Positions 18,297-26,796 of a stretch of 64,000 bases of DNA are shown here, piece after piece. Source of the DNA: Flaviramulus sp. BrNp1-15 (GTDB lineage Bacteria > Bacteroidota > Bacteroidia > Flavobacteriales > Flavobacteriaceae); NCBI RefSeq assembly GCF_022259695.1, contig NZ_CP092099.1, positions 3,122,001 to 3,186,000 on the forward strand, read 5' to 3'. The translations under genes and the position numbers were made by a program. Numbering within the stretch: the first letter of the stretch is position 1; each line of letters opens with the position of its first letter. A model generated the notes under the pieces. The model was not told where the DNA came from. It saw nothing but the letters and a program-made list of their open reading frames with translations, and searched no databases.

Positions 18297-18324
18297 ACTT
18301 ATAACTTGAAACTTTGAACTGAAA
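18297..18324 (+). repeat. Four 7-bp tandem units before the winged-helix regulator
   Basis: ACTTATA, ACTTGAA, ACTTTGA and ACTGAAA follow one another with an exact 7-base period and end just before the regulator ATG at 18327. The third unit contains ACTTTG, the half-site of the palindrome found at 17634 and 18639. Heptamer-like runs of this type are familiar from flavobacterial intergenic DNA. Any function is unknown. Confidence 0.5.
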
Positions 18325-18326
18325 AA

Positions 18327-18620
18327 ATGAGTATAATAAACAACATAAATAAAGCATTCGATCATCGTATTAGACTAGGCATTATGTCTGTATTAATGGT
18401 AAACGAATTTGCCGATTTTAATATGCTTAAAGAATTGTTAGATGTTACCGATGGTAATTTAGCAAGCCATACTAAGGCACTAGAAAAAGTAGAATATATT
18501 AAAATCGAAAAACAATTTATAGGTAGAAAACCAAACACCCGCTACTTTACTACCAAACTAGGTAGAGCAGAATTTAAAAAACATATAGAAGCACTCGAAA
18601 AATTAATTAATAAACAATAA
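18327..18620 (+). CDS. Winged-helix transcriptional regulator (PF13601-like)
   Basis: A 97-residue one-domain regulator. The fold reads as a MarR/ArsR-like winged helix: FDHRIRLGIMSVL (helix 1), DFNMLKELLDVTDGNLASHTKALEKVEYI (helix-turn-helix) and IEKQFIGRKPNTRYFTTKLG (the beta wing). No ligand or metal-binding domain is attached. It sits between two genes that both carry the same palindrome at their promoters, so it is the obvious candidate to bind that site. Homodimer binding to an inverted repeat would suit ACTTTG-N5-CAAAGT. The signal it senses is unknown. Confidence 0.85.
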   Translation: MSIINNINKAFDHRIRLGIMSVLMVNEFADFNMLKELLDVTDGNLASHTKALEKVEYIKIEKQFIGRKPNTRYFTTKLGRAEFKKHIEALEKLINKQ

Positions 18621-18636
18621 ACTTTTTTTTATCATT

Positions 18637-18660
18637 TTACTTTGTATTTCAAAGTACTTT
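18637..18660 (+). promoter_or_regulatory. Shared palindromic operator/promoter, copy 2
   Basis: Identical over 24 bases to 17632-17655, with the same inverted repeat ACTTTG-N5-CAAAGT and the same overlapping -7-like TTACTTTG. It lies 11 bases before the first gene of the run that ends with exosortase K and its substrate. Conservation of a non-coding 24-mer at two promoters 1 kb apart argues for one regulator acting on both. Confidence 0.65.
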
Positions 18661-18671
18661 AAATAATTATC

Positions 18672-20057
18672 ATGAAAAAACTAACATTAGTAATCGGCGC
18701 ACTTTTATTTAGCACATTATTCTACAAACAAAGCATTGGTTTAAACCTAACATTATTCAGTTTACTAACAATTTTTGTATTAATTACACACAACATTACA
18801 GCCTTTAAAAATAAAAGAACAATAGCTTTAAGCATTATATATATTATCACTGCTTTATCTGTTTTCTTTTATAAATCTAATTTATCAATTATAGCAAATT
18901 GCATTGCGTTTTTCACACTAATTGGTCAAGTTTCACAACTAAAATCTTCAATATATATTAATTGGTTAAATGGACTTTACACCTTTGTTGCTGGTTTTTT
19001 TCATAGAAATTTTCAAGTAAATAATTCCAAAGAAAAAGTTGAATTAAAAAAGAATGTTGACTATATACAATGGATAAAAATTATAGGAATTCCATTAGTA
19101 GTCATTATCATTTTTATCAGCTTATATAAAAATGGTAACCCAATGTTTAACGATATTATTTCTAAAATTAATTTTAGTTTTATAAACGTACAATGGCTTC
19201 TTTTTGCAGTTTTAGGTTACTATTTACTTTATAATGTTTCAACACCAATTCAGGTAAATCCTGCTACTGAAATCGACTTAAAAACAAATAATTTCTTAAC
19301 AACAAAAGGCAATTTTTCTATTGAAAAAGCTAAAAAAGAAAATCAGTTAGGGTTTGTTTTAATTACACTTTTAAATATTCTTATTGTTTTCTTTTTAATA
19401 ACAGACGTCATTTATTTAGTAACTGCTGATGACTTTAGAGCATCGGTTTTTTCAAACCAAGTGCATAGTGGTATTAACGCACTTATAGCCTCAATAATTA
19501 TAGCAATTATTATCATTCTCTATTTTTTCAGAGGAAATTTAAACTTCTACAAAGCCAACAAAAACCTTAAAATAGTTGCTTATACATGGATAGTACTAAA
19601 TGCCATTTTGGTTATAAATATTACAATAAAAGACTCTCAATATATATACTATTATGGTTTCACATATAAACGTATAGGTGTTTTAATTTACTTATTACTG
19701 ACTATTATTGGATTAACAACCACTTTTATTAAAGTAAATAAAGTGAAAAACTTTTGGTACTTACTTAGAGTAAATACTTTAACTGCTTTCATCATTTTAA
19801 TAATTTCTTCTACTATAAATTGGGATAGTAACATTACGTTTTACAATCTTAATTTCGCCAAGTCTATAGATTTTAAATATCTAATAGAGCTATCAAACAA
19901 CAACACTTTTATTCTTAAGGATTACATAGATAAAAATGAATTAAATATTGAAGATGAGTTATTAGTTGAAAGAAAATATAAAACGTATATAAATCAATTA
20001 GCAGATGAAAACTGGCAAGAAATAAATATTGATAGCTTTAAAATAAACAAAGATTAA
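18672..20057 (+). CDS. DUF4173/DUF4153-type polytopic membrane protein
   Basis: A 461-residue membrane protein with about 11-12 hydrophobic helices and a short hydrophilic C-terminal tail (LVERKYKTYINQLADENWQEINIDSF). Features such as the RIGVLIYLLLTIIGL helix pair and the SINWDSNITFYNL stretch are consistent with the DUF4153/DUF4173 family of Bacteroidota, which often follows a small winged-helix regulator gene. Its function is unknown. It opens a run of seven genes with gaps of 10 bases or less, or overlaps, that ends with the exosortase K pair. Transcription probably starts at the palindromic element just upstream. Confidence 0.7.
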   Translation: MKKLTLVIGALLFSTLFYKQSIGLNLTLFSLLTIFVLITHNITAFKNKRTIALSIIYIITALSVFFYKSNLSIIANCIAFFTLIGQVSQLKSSIYINWLNGLYTFVAGFFHRNFQVNNSKEKVELKKNVDYIQWIKIIGIPLVVIIIFISLYKNGNPMFNDIISKINFSFINVQWLLFAVLGYYLLYNVSTPIQVNPATEIDLKTNNFLTTKGNFSIEKAKKENQLGFVLITLLNILIVFFLITDVIYLVTADDFRASVFSNQVHSGINALIASIIIAIIIILYFFRGNLNFYKANKNLKIVAYTWIVLNAILVINITIKDSQYIYYYGFTYKRIGVLIYLLLTIIGLTTTFIKVNKVKNFWYLLRVNTLTAFIILIISSTINWDSNITFYNLNFAKSIDFKYLIELSNNNTFILKDYIDKNELNIEDELLVERKYKTYINQLADENWQEINIDSFKINKD

Positions 20058-20061
20058 CATA

Positions 20062-20427
20062 ATGAATGTTCCTAAAAATATCATGAAATCAACCTTATTA
20101 GCTACTATAATTTTTTGGCTAATCATATTTACTGAGAATTTTGAAAGCGACATGATTCCTTTCATTCTTCTTTCGATTATTCCTATTTCTATTTGTTGTG
20201 CAATAACAATAACAACAACAATTGTTCCTTTTTTCTGGTTACAAAATGAAGGCACAAGCAATAGCAAGATTTTTAAAACATACTTTCCTTTTTATGCTAT
20301 AGTCAGTTTTGGGTTATGCTTCTATGGAGCATTGGAAAGTCTATTTACTATAAGTTTTTTTGCTTCTGCATTTTTTACAACTATGCAATCGTGGGTTTGG
20401 TTTGGGAGAGAAAAAACAACTAATTAA
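20062..20427 (+). CDS. Small membrane protein of unknown function
   Basis: A 121-residue protein with four hydrophobic segments: ATIIFWLIIFT; PFILLSIIPISICCAITITTTIVPFFWL; YFPFYAIVSFGLCFYGAL; and FTISFFASAFFTTM. I do not recognise a family. It starts 4 bases after the DUF4173-type gene and ends 10 bases before the SanA-like gene, so it is an internal member of the operon. Confidence 0.65.
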   Translation: MNVPKNIMKSTLLATIIFWLIIFTENFESDMIPFILLSIIPISICCAITITTTIVPFFWLQNEGTSNSKIFKTYFPFYAIVSFGLCFYGALESLFTISFFASAFFTTMQSWVWFGREKTTN

Positions 20428-20437
20428 ATTCAAGAAA

Positions 20438-21067
20438 ATGAAATACATAAAAAAAATAGTTTTGCTAACCTTATTCATTTTAACTTATGTTTTAATAATA
20501 AACCTTTGGATAACCATAAAAACCAAAGACTTTATTTATGATTCTGTATTAGATATTCCAAAAAACAAAGTTGGTCTTGTTTTAGGCGCAGGCAAAATAA
20601 CATCAAACGGTAATATAAATTTATACTACAAATACCGAGTTGAAGCAGCAGTTAATCTATACAAATTTGGGAAAATAGAGTTCATTTTAATTAGTGGAGA
20701 TAACAGTAGAATAGATTATGACGAACCTACAACGTTTAAAAATGACTTAATAAAAAGAGGTATTCCTGCTAATAAAATATATTTAGACTATGCTGGTTTT
20801 AGAACATTAGATTCGATTATAAGAGCAAAAAAAATCTTTGGATTAAATTCAGTAACAATTATATCACAAAAATTTCATAATGAACGTGCACTATATCTAG
20901 CAAAACATTTTGAGATTGATGCTATAGCTTTCAATGCAAATGATATTAAAGGAAGGTATGGTCTAAAAACGAATTTAAGAGAATATTTAGCAAAAACTAA
21001 AGCATCAATTGATATTCTATTTAATGTTAAACCTAAATTTTTAGGTAAAAAAATAGATATTATATGA
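20438..21067 (+). CDS. SanA/YdcF-type DUF218 membrane-anchored protein
   Basis: A 209-residue protein with one N-terminal helix (KKIVLLTLFILTYVLIINLWI) and a DUF218 domain outside it. The sequence KVGLVLGAGKITSNGNINLYYKYRVEAAVNLYKFGKIEFILISGDN, followed by DEPTTFKNDLIKRGIPANKIYLDYAGFRTLDSIIRAKKIFG, is characteristic of SanA. E. coli SanA and ElyC affect envelope barrier function and lipid-carrier metabolism, but the chemistry is uncertain. The frame is open 26 codons further upstream inside the previous gene. The chosen ATG starts just before the membrane anchor and follows a purine-rich stretch. It overlaps the DUF2809 gene by 4 bases. Confidence 0.85.
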   Translation: MKYIKKIVLLTLFILTYVLIINLWITIKTKDFIYDSVLDIPKNKVGLVLGAGKITSNGNINLYYKYRVEAAVNLYKFGKIEFILISGDNSRIDYDEPTTFKNDLIKRGIPANKIYLDYAGFRTLDSIIRAKKIFGLNSVTIISQKFHNERALYLAKHFEIDAIAFNANDIKGRYGLKTNLREYLAKTKASIDILFNVKPKFLGKKIDII

Positions 21068-21447
21068 ATCTAAAATTCAACAAAACATATTTAATAATTA
21101 TCATACTACTTTTTATAACCGAAGTACTAATTGCCGTTTATTTAAAAAGTGGCTTTATACGCCATACGTTTGGCGATTATTTAGCAGTTATTCTGGTTTA
21201 TAGTTTTATAAAAAGTTTTATTAAAGGCAATCATTTTAAAATTGCAATTTCAGTTTTGGTATTCGCTTTTTTTATTGAGTTTTTACAACTCGTAAATATT
21301 CTGGAAATACTTCATCTTCAAAATAACCATTTAATAAAAATTATAATAGGCAGTACATTTCATATCTCAGATTTAGTGGCTTATACCTTTGGTATTATAA
21401 CTGTACTAATTACAGAATTTAAAATCTATAAACTATGGATTACATAA
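21064..21447 (+). CDS. DUF2809 membrane protein
   Basis: A 127-residue protein with four helices. FIRHTFGDYLAVILVYSFIKSF and IGSTFHISDLVAYTFGI are the two conserved segments of the DUF2809 family, both with a polar Asp at a helix border. The function is unknown. It overlaps the SanA-like gene by 4 bases and the DUF1361 gene by 13 bases, which argues for strict coexpression. Confidence 0.8.
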   Translation: MNLKFNKTYLIIIILLFITEVLIAVYLKSGFIRHTFGDYLAVILVYSFIKSFIKGNHFKIAISVLVFAFFIEFLQLVNILEILHLQNNHLIKIIIGSTFHISDLVAYTFGIITVLITEFKIYKLWIT

Positions 21448-22094
21448 AACAACTTCTTTTTAGCCGTTTTAAAACTTATGCATTAGTTAGCATATCAATG
21501 CTTTTAAGTATTGTTTTACTTATGGTTAGAATGAAACTTACACATTCCTTTTACTTCTTGTTTTTGGTTTGGAATTTGTTTTTAGCAGTCATTCCTTTTG
21601 CAATTACAAGCTATTTAGTGAGTCTTCCCAAGCTCAATAAAATAGGTTTTGTATTATGTTTTAGTGTTTGGCTGCTTTTTTTACCAAATGCGCCATACAT
21701 TGTTACAGATTTAATTAATTTAAGATTAAACTATGGCTATTACATATGGTTAGATGTTTTATTGGTGAGCTCATTTGCTTTAAACGGACTGCTACTCTTC
21801 TTCCTATCTTTAATAGATACGAAACTTCTTTTACAGGATTACTTTAAAAAGTCAATTACTAATTATATTATAACATTTATTCTGTTTTTATCTGGCTTTG
21901 GAGTGTATTTGGGTCGGTTTTTACGTTACAATTCTTGGGAAATATTAAGCAATCCAAAGCTGCTATTAATAGATATATTGAATATTGCTATACAACCTAA
22001 CACAAATAAAGAAGCTTGGTTATTTACTATATTGTTTGGTACTTTTTTATACATTGGTTTTTGGGTGTTTAAAAATTTGAATTATAACATATGA
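21435..22094 (+). CDS. DUF1361 membrane protein
   Basis: A 219-residue protein with six or seven helices and the DUF1361 signature LLFLPNAPYIVTDLINLR near residues 75-92. A later GFGVYLGRFLRYNSWE segment also recurs in the family. DUF1361 proteins are common in Gram-positive and Bacteroidota envelopes, and their function is unknown. It overlaps the exosortase gene by 4 bases. Confidence 0.85.
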   Translation: MDYIKQLLFSRFKTYALVSISMLLSIVLLMVRMKLTHSFYFLFLVWNLFLAVIPFAITSYLVSLPKLNKIGFVLCFSVWLLFLPNAPYIVTDLINLRLNYGYYIWLDVLLVSSFALNGLLLFFLSLIDTKLLLQDYFKKSITNYIITFILFLSGFGVYLGRFLRYNSWEILSNPKLLLIDILNIAIQPNTNKEAWLFTILFGTFLYIGFWVFKNLNYNI

Positions 22095-22612
22095 AAACTA
22101 AAAACACAATTTACTATATCATTGTTTTATCATTGATTGTTTTTGGAAAAACAGCACATATATATGCAACAAATAATTCGCTTATATTTATTTTAAAACC
22201 TTTAAGCAATATAGTTTCATTTATTACAGATACAGATTTTATTTATTCCAATACAAATGGTTTCTATTTTGAAGTATTAAACATCACAATTGACAAATCG
22301 TGTTCAGGTATTAATTTTTGGCTTATCAGCTTTGTTGTTTTTATCAATTTACTATTAAATATTTGTAAATCAACTTTTCAAAAAACTATACTATTCCCTC
22401 TTATTTTATTAATGACTTTTATATTAACTCTTTTTGCAAATACATCGCGAATACTAATATCAATATTTATAGAAAAACAAACCAAATTCAACTATTCTTG
22501 GCTACATCAAGCAGAAGGTGTTTTCATCTATTTATTTTTTTTAATTCTCACATACACTATCATTAATCACTTACTATCTAAATACAACATTTACGATGAA
22601 AAACTTACTTAA
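22091..22612 (+). CDS. xrtK: Exosortase K (protein-sorting transpeptidase-like enzyme)
   Basis: A 173-residue integral membrane protein with about five helices, near the minimum size of the exosortase family. The three catalytic residues are visible: Cys71 in DKSCSGINFW, Arg120 in ANTSRILI and His139 in WLHQAEG. Exosortases recognise a C-terminal tripartite signal (motif, helix, basic tail) and are thought to cleave the target and transfer it to another molecule at the outer side of the inner membrane. The next gene, overlapping by 17 bases, encodes a protein ending in the MSEP-CTERM signal that this enzyme type is known to accompany. Family recall is firm; the reaction has not been shown for this type as far as I know. 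Confidence 0.88.
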   Translation: MKTKNTIYYIIVLSLIVFGKTAHIYATNNSLIFILKPLSNIVSFITDTDFIYSNTNGFYFEVLNITIDKSCSGINFWLISFVVFINLLLNICKSTFQKTILFPLILLMTFILTLFANTSRILISIFIEKQTKFNYSWLHQAEGVFIYLFFLILTYTIINHLLSKYNIYDEKLT

Positions 22613-25412
22613 CCCAAAATGGCTTTTAATTATAAACACTTTACCTATAGCAATACTATTCTTATTGTTTTTAAGTGACTATAATATTATTAAGACACTA
22701 TTAACAGAAGATAATTTAACCTATTGGAAAGGATTCGGATTTGCATTATTTGTTTTAGCTAGTTCAAATTTAATCTATACACTTGTTTGTATAGGTAGAA
22801 AAAAGAACATTTCTATATACTATGGATTTATAAGTTTAACCTTATACATTATATTTATTTACCAGTACAATGTTCATTCTAATTCTATTTTACCTTGGAG
22901 CATTCCAAGATGGATGCTATCGGGTGATTTATTACTTTATGTTGGCACATTTTTAATGCCAACGCTAGCGCATGCATTGTTTATTATAGTTATAAGATTA
23001 ACGTCAACAAAAAAAGATTATAAAGCATGGCATAATCTTTTACTTTCTTTAGCAGTACCTTTAGTTTGGTATTTTTTCTTTCAAGTTATTCTTCCGTTTT
23101 GGAGAATAGTGGACTCTGGTTTTGGTGAACATACATTTATTATTTTAATGATTATTGGTGTAATCATTTTCCTGTTTTTTTTAATTAGAAGTATTTATAT
23201 TTTGTCTATAAAAAAAGGAGGAAAATGGAAAAAATATCAACTAGTATGGAAAATTCCAATTGCTATTCTATTTCCATTATTAGGTCTTTTAGTAAATACA
23301 GGTTTTTTAATTGATGGTTTTGCTAATGAAAACTCTGGTGTTTTTGGAGATTTTAATTCTTACTGGTTTTATATAATTGCTTTAGTAAATGGTATTTTAA
23401 TATGTTTACCAAATACAAAAAACAAAACTTATAGACTTGCTTTATTTATTGGTCGCAGTATTACATTAACCTTTACCTTATACTTTTTTATTGTTTTTTT
23501 ACCTTTTTTACCTCTTTCCGTTATTGCAGTTATTGCCATTGGTGTTGGATTTTTAATGCTAACACCTTTAGTTCTTTTTATTATTCATATACAAGAATTG
23601 GTTTCTGATTATTCATTTTTAAAACAGCATTTTTCAAAACTTTTACTTATTACTATTTCATTAATTGGTTTTTTTATAATTCCAATAAGCTTATCCCTTT
23701 CCTATCATCAAGACAAACTTGTTTTACATAAAACTTTAGACTACATCTATAGTCCAAACTATTCTAAAGATTACAATATTGATAAAAAATCTTTAAAGAA
23801 AACATTGAATACTGTAAGGAAGCATAAAGTACGTAGAAACGATTTTTTATCAGGAAATCAAACTCCTTACCTTTCACCTCTTTTTAATTGGATTGTTTTA
23901 GACAACTTAACATTATCTGATTCTAAAATAAATATGATAGAACAGATCTTTTTTAATGCTGAATCTTTAAATATTCAATCAGAAAACATAAGAAATAATG
24001 GTGTTAATATATCTAACATAACATCAACAAGCATCTATAATCAAGTTGAAAACAATTGGACAAGCTGGATTAACATAGAAATAACAAACACTAATAGTAA
24101 TAACTTCAATTCAGAATATGCAACAACTATAGATTTACCAAATGGATGTTGGATTAATGACTATTACCTTTATGTTGGTGACAAAAAAGAAATGGGAATT
24201 TTAGCTGAAAAAAAATCTGCAATGTGGGTGTTTTCACAAATTAGAAATGAGAATAAAGACCCTGGCTTATTATATTATTTAACAGGAAATAAAGTATCAT
24301 TTAGAGTATTCCCATTTGCTGAAAAAGAAGTTAGAAAAACTGGAATTCAATTTATTCATAAAGAACCTATAACAATTAATATTGACAACCATGAAGTAGC
24401 TTTAGGAGATTCAACAAAAACAGAAGTAAATTATTCTTCACAAAACCAACATGTAGCTTATGTTTCTTCATTAGAAAAAAAATCATTAAAAAAAGTATCA
24501 AGAAACCCATACTATCATTTTATTATTGATATTTCAGCTAAAAAAGAAAATTTAATAGACCGTTATGCAAAAACAATTAATCAATTCTTAGAGAAGAATC
24601 CATTAAAAACTAATCATAAAATAAGCTTTACTAACTCATATTCAAAGTCTATTGAATATAATGAAGACTGGGAAGTTAATTTTAATAAACAAACTTTCGA
24701 AGGTGGATTTTATCTGGAACGAGCTATAAAGAAAATTTATTTTGAAGCTTATAAAACTATAACTGATTCATATCCTATAATTATTGTAGTTACAGATAAT
24801 ATGCTTAATTCAATAATCTCTAAAGACTTTAAAGATTTCAAAATAGCTTTCCCAGAAAGTAATCTCTTTTACCACTTAAACACACTAGGTCATATAGCAT
24901 CTCATGATTTAACCAATAATCCCAAAGAGTCTACTAATGATAATATTTCAGTTACATTAAACCATTCGGTTTTAACATGGCCAAATTCAACGAACTCATT
25001 AGCTTATTTAGCAAATAACAAACAATCGGATATTATTTTAAAGTCTACAATTTTTAAAATAGATGAAAATGAAATAAAAAAGAGTAGTTGGAATTCTGGA
25101 TTACTAATACAAGGTAAATGGTTATCTCACATATTACATCCAGAAAGATCAGAAAATGAATGGAACAAACAAGTAAAGTATAGTTTTATAGCCAATATAA
25201 TGTCACCTCTTACTTCTTATATTGTAGTTGAAAATGAAGCACAAAAAGCCATATTAAAAAAGAAACAAGAAGAAGTGCTTTCTGGAAAAAAGTCTTTGGA
25301 CTTAAATGAAGAAACTCAACGTATGTCTGAGCCTAGATTAATTTTTTTATTTGTATTATTTGGAATATTTCTACTATTAAAGCAAAAACGTTTGAAACTA
25401 TTTCAAAATTAA
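22596..25412 (+). CDS. MSEP-CTERM protein, dedicated exosortase K substrate with VIT and vWA-like domains
   Basis: A 938-residue protein. Residues 1-365 hold about ten membrane helices. A VIT-like domain follows at ~487-590 (ATTIDLPNGCWINDYYLYVGDKKEMGILAEK...). Next is a vWA-like region at ~639-765 starting FIIDIS, with a degenerate metal site. The C-terminus is MSEP at 910-913, a hydrophobic helix (RLIFLFVLFGIFLLL) and a basic tail KQKRLK, the layout of an exosortase signal. The VIT-vWA order recalls inter-alpha-trypsin-inhibitor heavy chains. Its start lies inside the exosortase gene. An adjacent enzyme with a single substrate implies a dedicated sorting system. Biological role unknown. Confidence 0.88.
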   Translation: MKNLLNPKWLLIINTLPIAILFLLFLSDYNIIKTLLTEDNLTYWKGFGFALFVLASSNLIYTLVCIGRKKNISIYYGFISLTLYIIFIYQYNVHSNSILPWSIPRWMLSGDLLLYVGTFLMPTLAHALFIIVIRLTSTKKDYKAWHNLLLSLAVPLVWYFFFQVILPFWRIVDSGFGEHTFIILMIIGVIIFLFFLIRSIYILSIKKGGKWKKYQLVWKIPIAILFPLLGLLVNTGFLIDGFANENSGVFGDFNSYWFYIIALVNGILICLPNTKNKTYRLALFIGRSITLTFTLYFFIVFLPFLPLSVIAVIAIGVGFLMLTPLVLFIIHIQELVSDYSFLKQHFSKLLLITISLIGFFIIPISLSLSYHQDKLVLHKTLDYIYSPNYSKDYNIDKKSLKKTLNTVRKHKVRRNDFLSGNQTPYLSPLFNWIVLDNLTLSDSKINMIEQIFFNAESLNIQSENIRNNGVNISNITSTSIYNQVENNWTSWINIEITNTNSNNFNSEYATTIDLPNGCWINDYYLYVGDKKEMGILAEKKSAMWVFSQIRNENKDPGLLYYLTGNKVSFRVFPFAEKEVRKTGIQFIHKEPITINIDNHEVALGDSTKTEVNYSSQNQHVAYVSSLEKKSLKKVSRNPYYHFIIDISAKKENLIDRYAKTINQFLEKNPLKTNHKISFTNSYSKSIEYNEDWEVNFNKQTFEGGFYLERAIKKIYFEAYKTITDSYPIIIVVTDNMLNSIISKDFKDFKIAFPESNLFYHLNTLGHIASHDLTNNPKESTNDNISVTLNHSVLTWPNSTNSLAYLANNKQSDIILKSTIFKIDENEIKKSSWNSGLLIQGKWLSHILHPERSENEWNKQVKYSFIANIMSPLTSYIVVENEAQKAILKKKQEEVLSGKKSLDLNEETQRMSEPRLIFLFVLFGIFLLLKQKRLKLFQN

Positions 25413-26617
25413 ATACCATCGACATAACCTTGTAAATAAGCAAAACGCTCAGTTAGTTTGCCTTTCTCGGTAATTTTGGCGCGTTGCAAAACCCCTTCGG
25501 CGTCGTTATTAAAAAATGCTGGAATAACATGCTCTAAAAACATCTCACCAAAACCTTCGCTGGCATCTTTTGGTAATTCGCATGGTAAATTATCTACTGC
25601 CATAACAGTTATAGCATTTTCATCATTAAAATCAACTTCATTTTCTGTTTGAGGATTATAACCATAAAACGGTTCTGCAATTGTTGATGCTCGTAATGTT
25701 GAAGCAACTGGACCATCAATATCACAAGAGATATCTGCTACCAAATTAATATTAAAGTTTGACGATTTTGCATCTTCTCTGGTAAACAAATACGGTGCTC
25801 CTGTGCCATAAAAATGTCCGGCAATGAAAAAGTCTGTTTCTTTAGCATAGGGCATAAAGTTACTTTCGTAGCCTGATGGATCTTTGTAAAACTCTGTAGT
25901 ATTACCCACTTTACCATCTTTTCTTTTTGCATACTCCATAACATCTACCAAACAATATACAGGCTCTGTAAATTTAGATGTTAAATATAAAGCATCACTT
26001 ACTTCTTTCACACCTAAATGATCTAAGATTTCTTTTGCACCTCTAGCCACTTTACCTGTTCCAGAAAGTAGTATTTTAATATTTGGTAAGGTTATTTTAT
26101 CTAACTCTGCTTTTACCTCATCTAAATCTGCCAATGTTTCTACTTTTGGCAAACTGAATAAATTATCGCGTAAACCTAATGCTCTAAAACCATTATAAGC
26201 ACCTACCAATCCTGCATAACGTCCAAAACCTATTAAACGAAATCCGTTACTACCAACAATGGTTTCATGGTCGTATAACTCAATTTTTTTCTCTAAAATG
26301 GCTTTTAGTAACTTTCTATTATAAGGTTGTTTTTTTATGGTATGCGAAAAGAAAAAGTATTTTTTATTTGGTACTAAGGCTTCTATTGGAACTTCTTTCA
26401 CACCTATCATCACATCACAATCTGACACATCGTCTGTCACTTCAAATCCTAATTTTTGATACGCTGAATCTGGAAATACGCGAATACTTGAAGATTCTAC
26501 AATAAATTCAGCATCTGGAAATTGAGCCTTTGCCTCAGCCAGTTTTTCTGGCGAAAAGACTACACGTCTATCTGGTGGGTTTTTACGTTCTTTTATTATA
26601 GCGAATTTAATCTTCAT
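25409..26617 (-). CDS. NAD(P)-dependent saccharopine/alanine dehydrogenase-like oxidoreductase
   Basis: A 402-residue cytoplasmic enzyme. The N-terminus (KFAIIKERKNPPDRRVVFSPEKL) matches the alanine dehydrogenase/pyridine nucleotide transhydrogenase N-terminal domain. IKILLSGTGKVARGAKEILDHLGVKEV near the middle is the Rossmann nucleotide-binding segment. The pattern resembles lysine-forming saccharopine dehydrogenase-type proteins of Bacteroidota. The frame is open 26 codons further upstream, but a -7 element lies inside that extension and the family starts at MKIKFAI. It overlaps the convergent MSEP-CTERM gene by 4 bases. The substrate is not certain. Confidence 0.78.
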   Translation of the reverse strand: MKIKFAIIKERKNPPDRRVVFSPEKLAEAKAQFPDAEFIVESSSIRVFPDSAYQKLGFEVTDDVSDCDVMIGVKEVPIEALVPNKKYFFFSHTIKKQPYNRKLLKAILEKKIELYDHETIVGSNGFRLIGFGRYAGLVGAYNGFRALGLRDNLFSLPKVETLADLDEVKAELDKITLPNIKILLSGTGKVARGAKEILDHLGVKEVSDALYLTSKFTEPVYCLVDVMEYAKRKDGKVGNTTEFYKDPSGYESNFMPYAKETDFFIAGHFYGTGAPYLFTREDAKSSNFNINLVADISCDIDGPVASTLRASTIAEPFYGYNPQTENEVDFNDENAITVMAVDNLPCELPKDASEGFGEMFLEHVIPAFFNNDAEGVLQRAKITEKGKLTERFAYLQGYVDGI

Positions 26618-26638
26618 TTGATAATTGTTTACTGACAC

Positions 26639-26646
26639 CAAAAATA
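26639..26646 (-). promoter_or_regulatory. Candidate -7 element for the saccharopine dehydrogenase-like gene
   Basis: On the minus strand TATTTTTG matches TAnnTTTG and ends 21 bases before the preferred ATG at 26617. A transcript starting here could not use the longer upstream start. The -33 element is not evident. Confidence 0.45.
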
Positions 26647-26705
26647 TTTGGTACAAATTTTGCTCTAAAATAATTGGATTTGCAAGGGTATACAAACTTT
26701 TTTGA

Positions 26706-26713
26706 TAACTTTG
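26706..26713 (+). promoter_or_regulatory. Candidate -7 element for the tmRNA transcript
   Basis: TAACTTTG matches TAnnTTTG. A TTTG at 26679-26682 could be the -33 element, though the spacer of 23 bases is longer than usual. It precedes the structured element and tmRNA, giving a precursor leader of about 150 bases. Confidence 0.45.
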
Positions 26714-26716
26714 CTG

Positions 26717-26796
26717 CCCGCGTTAAGGATTAAGGCAAATGTTGGAGCTACTCGCAGAGAGCGACTGCCGAAAGCCTGCCCCGAAAGGGTAACGCT
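26717..26796 (+). ncRNA. Candidate structured RNA element upstream of tmRNA
   Basis: About 80 bases that do not code but fold well on paper. An outer stem GCGTTA/TAACGC (26720-26725 with 26790-26795) encloses an AGGC/GCCT stem (26733-26736 with 26774-26777), a TCGC/GCGA hairpin with a 5-base loop, and CCC-GAAA-GGG, a GNRA-type tetraloop. G+C is clearly higher than in the surrounding DNA. It recalls interspersed structured elements of flavobacteria such as the flavo-1 RNA motif, but that identity is from memory and unverified. A following hairpin, TCCTGAA/TTCGGGA at 26815-26833, is separate. Confidence 0.5.

Noticed and set aside
20360-20437. 26-codon N-terminal extension of the SanA-like protein
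   Set aside because: It lies inside the end of the preceding gene in another frame. The membrane anchor starts at the later ATG, which has a purine-rich stretch before it.
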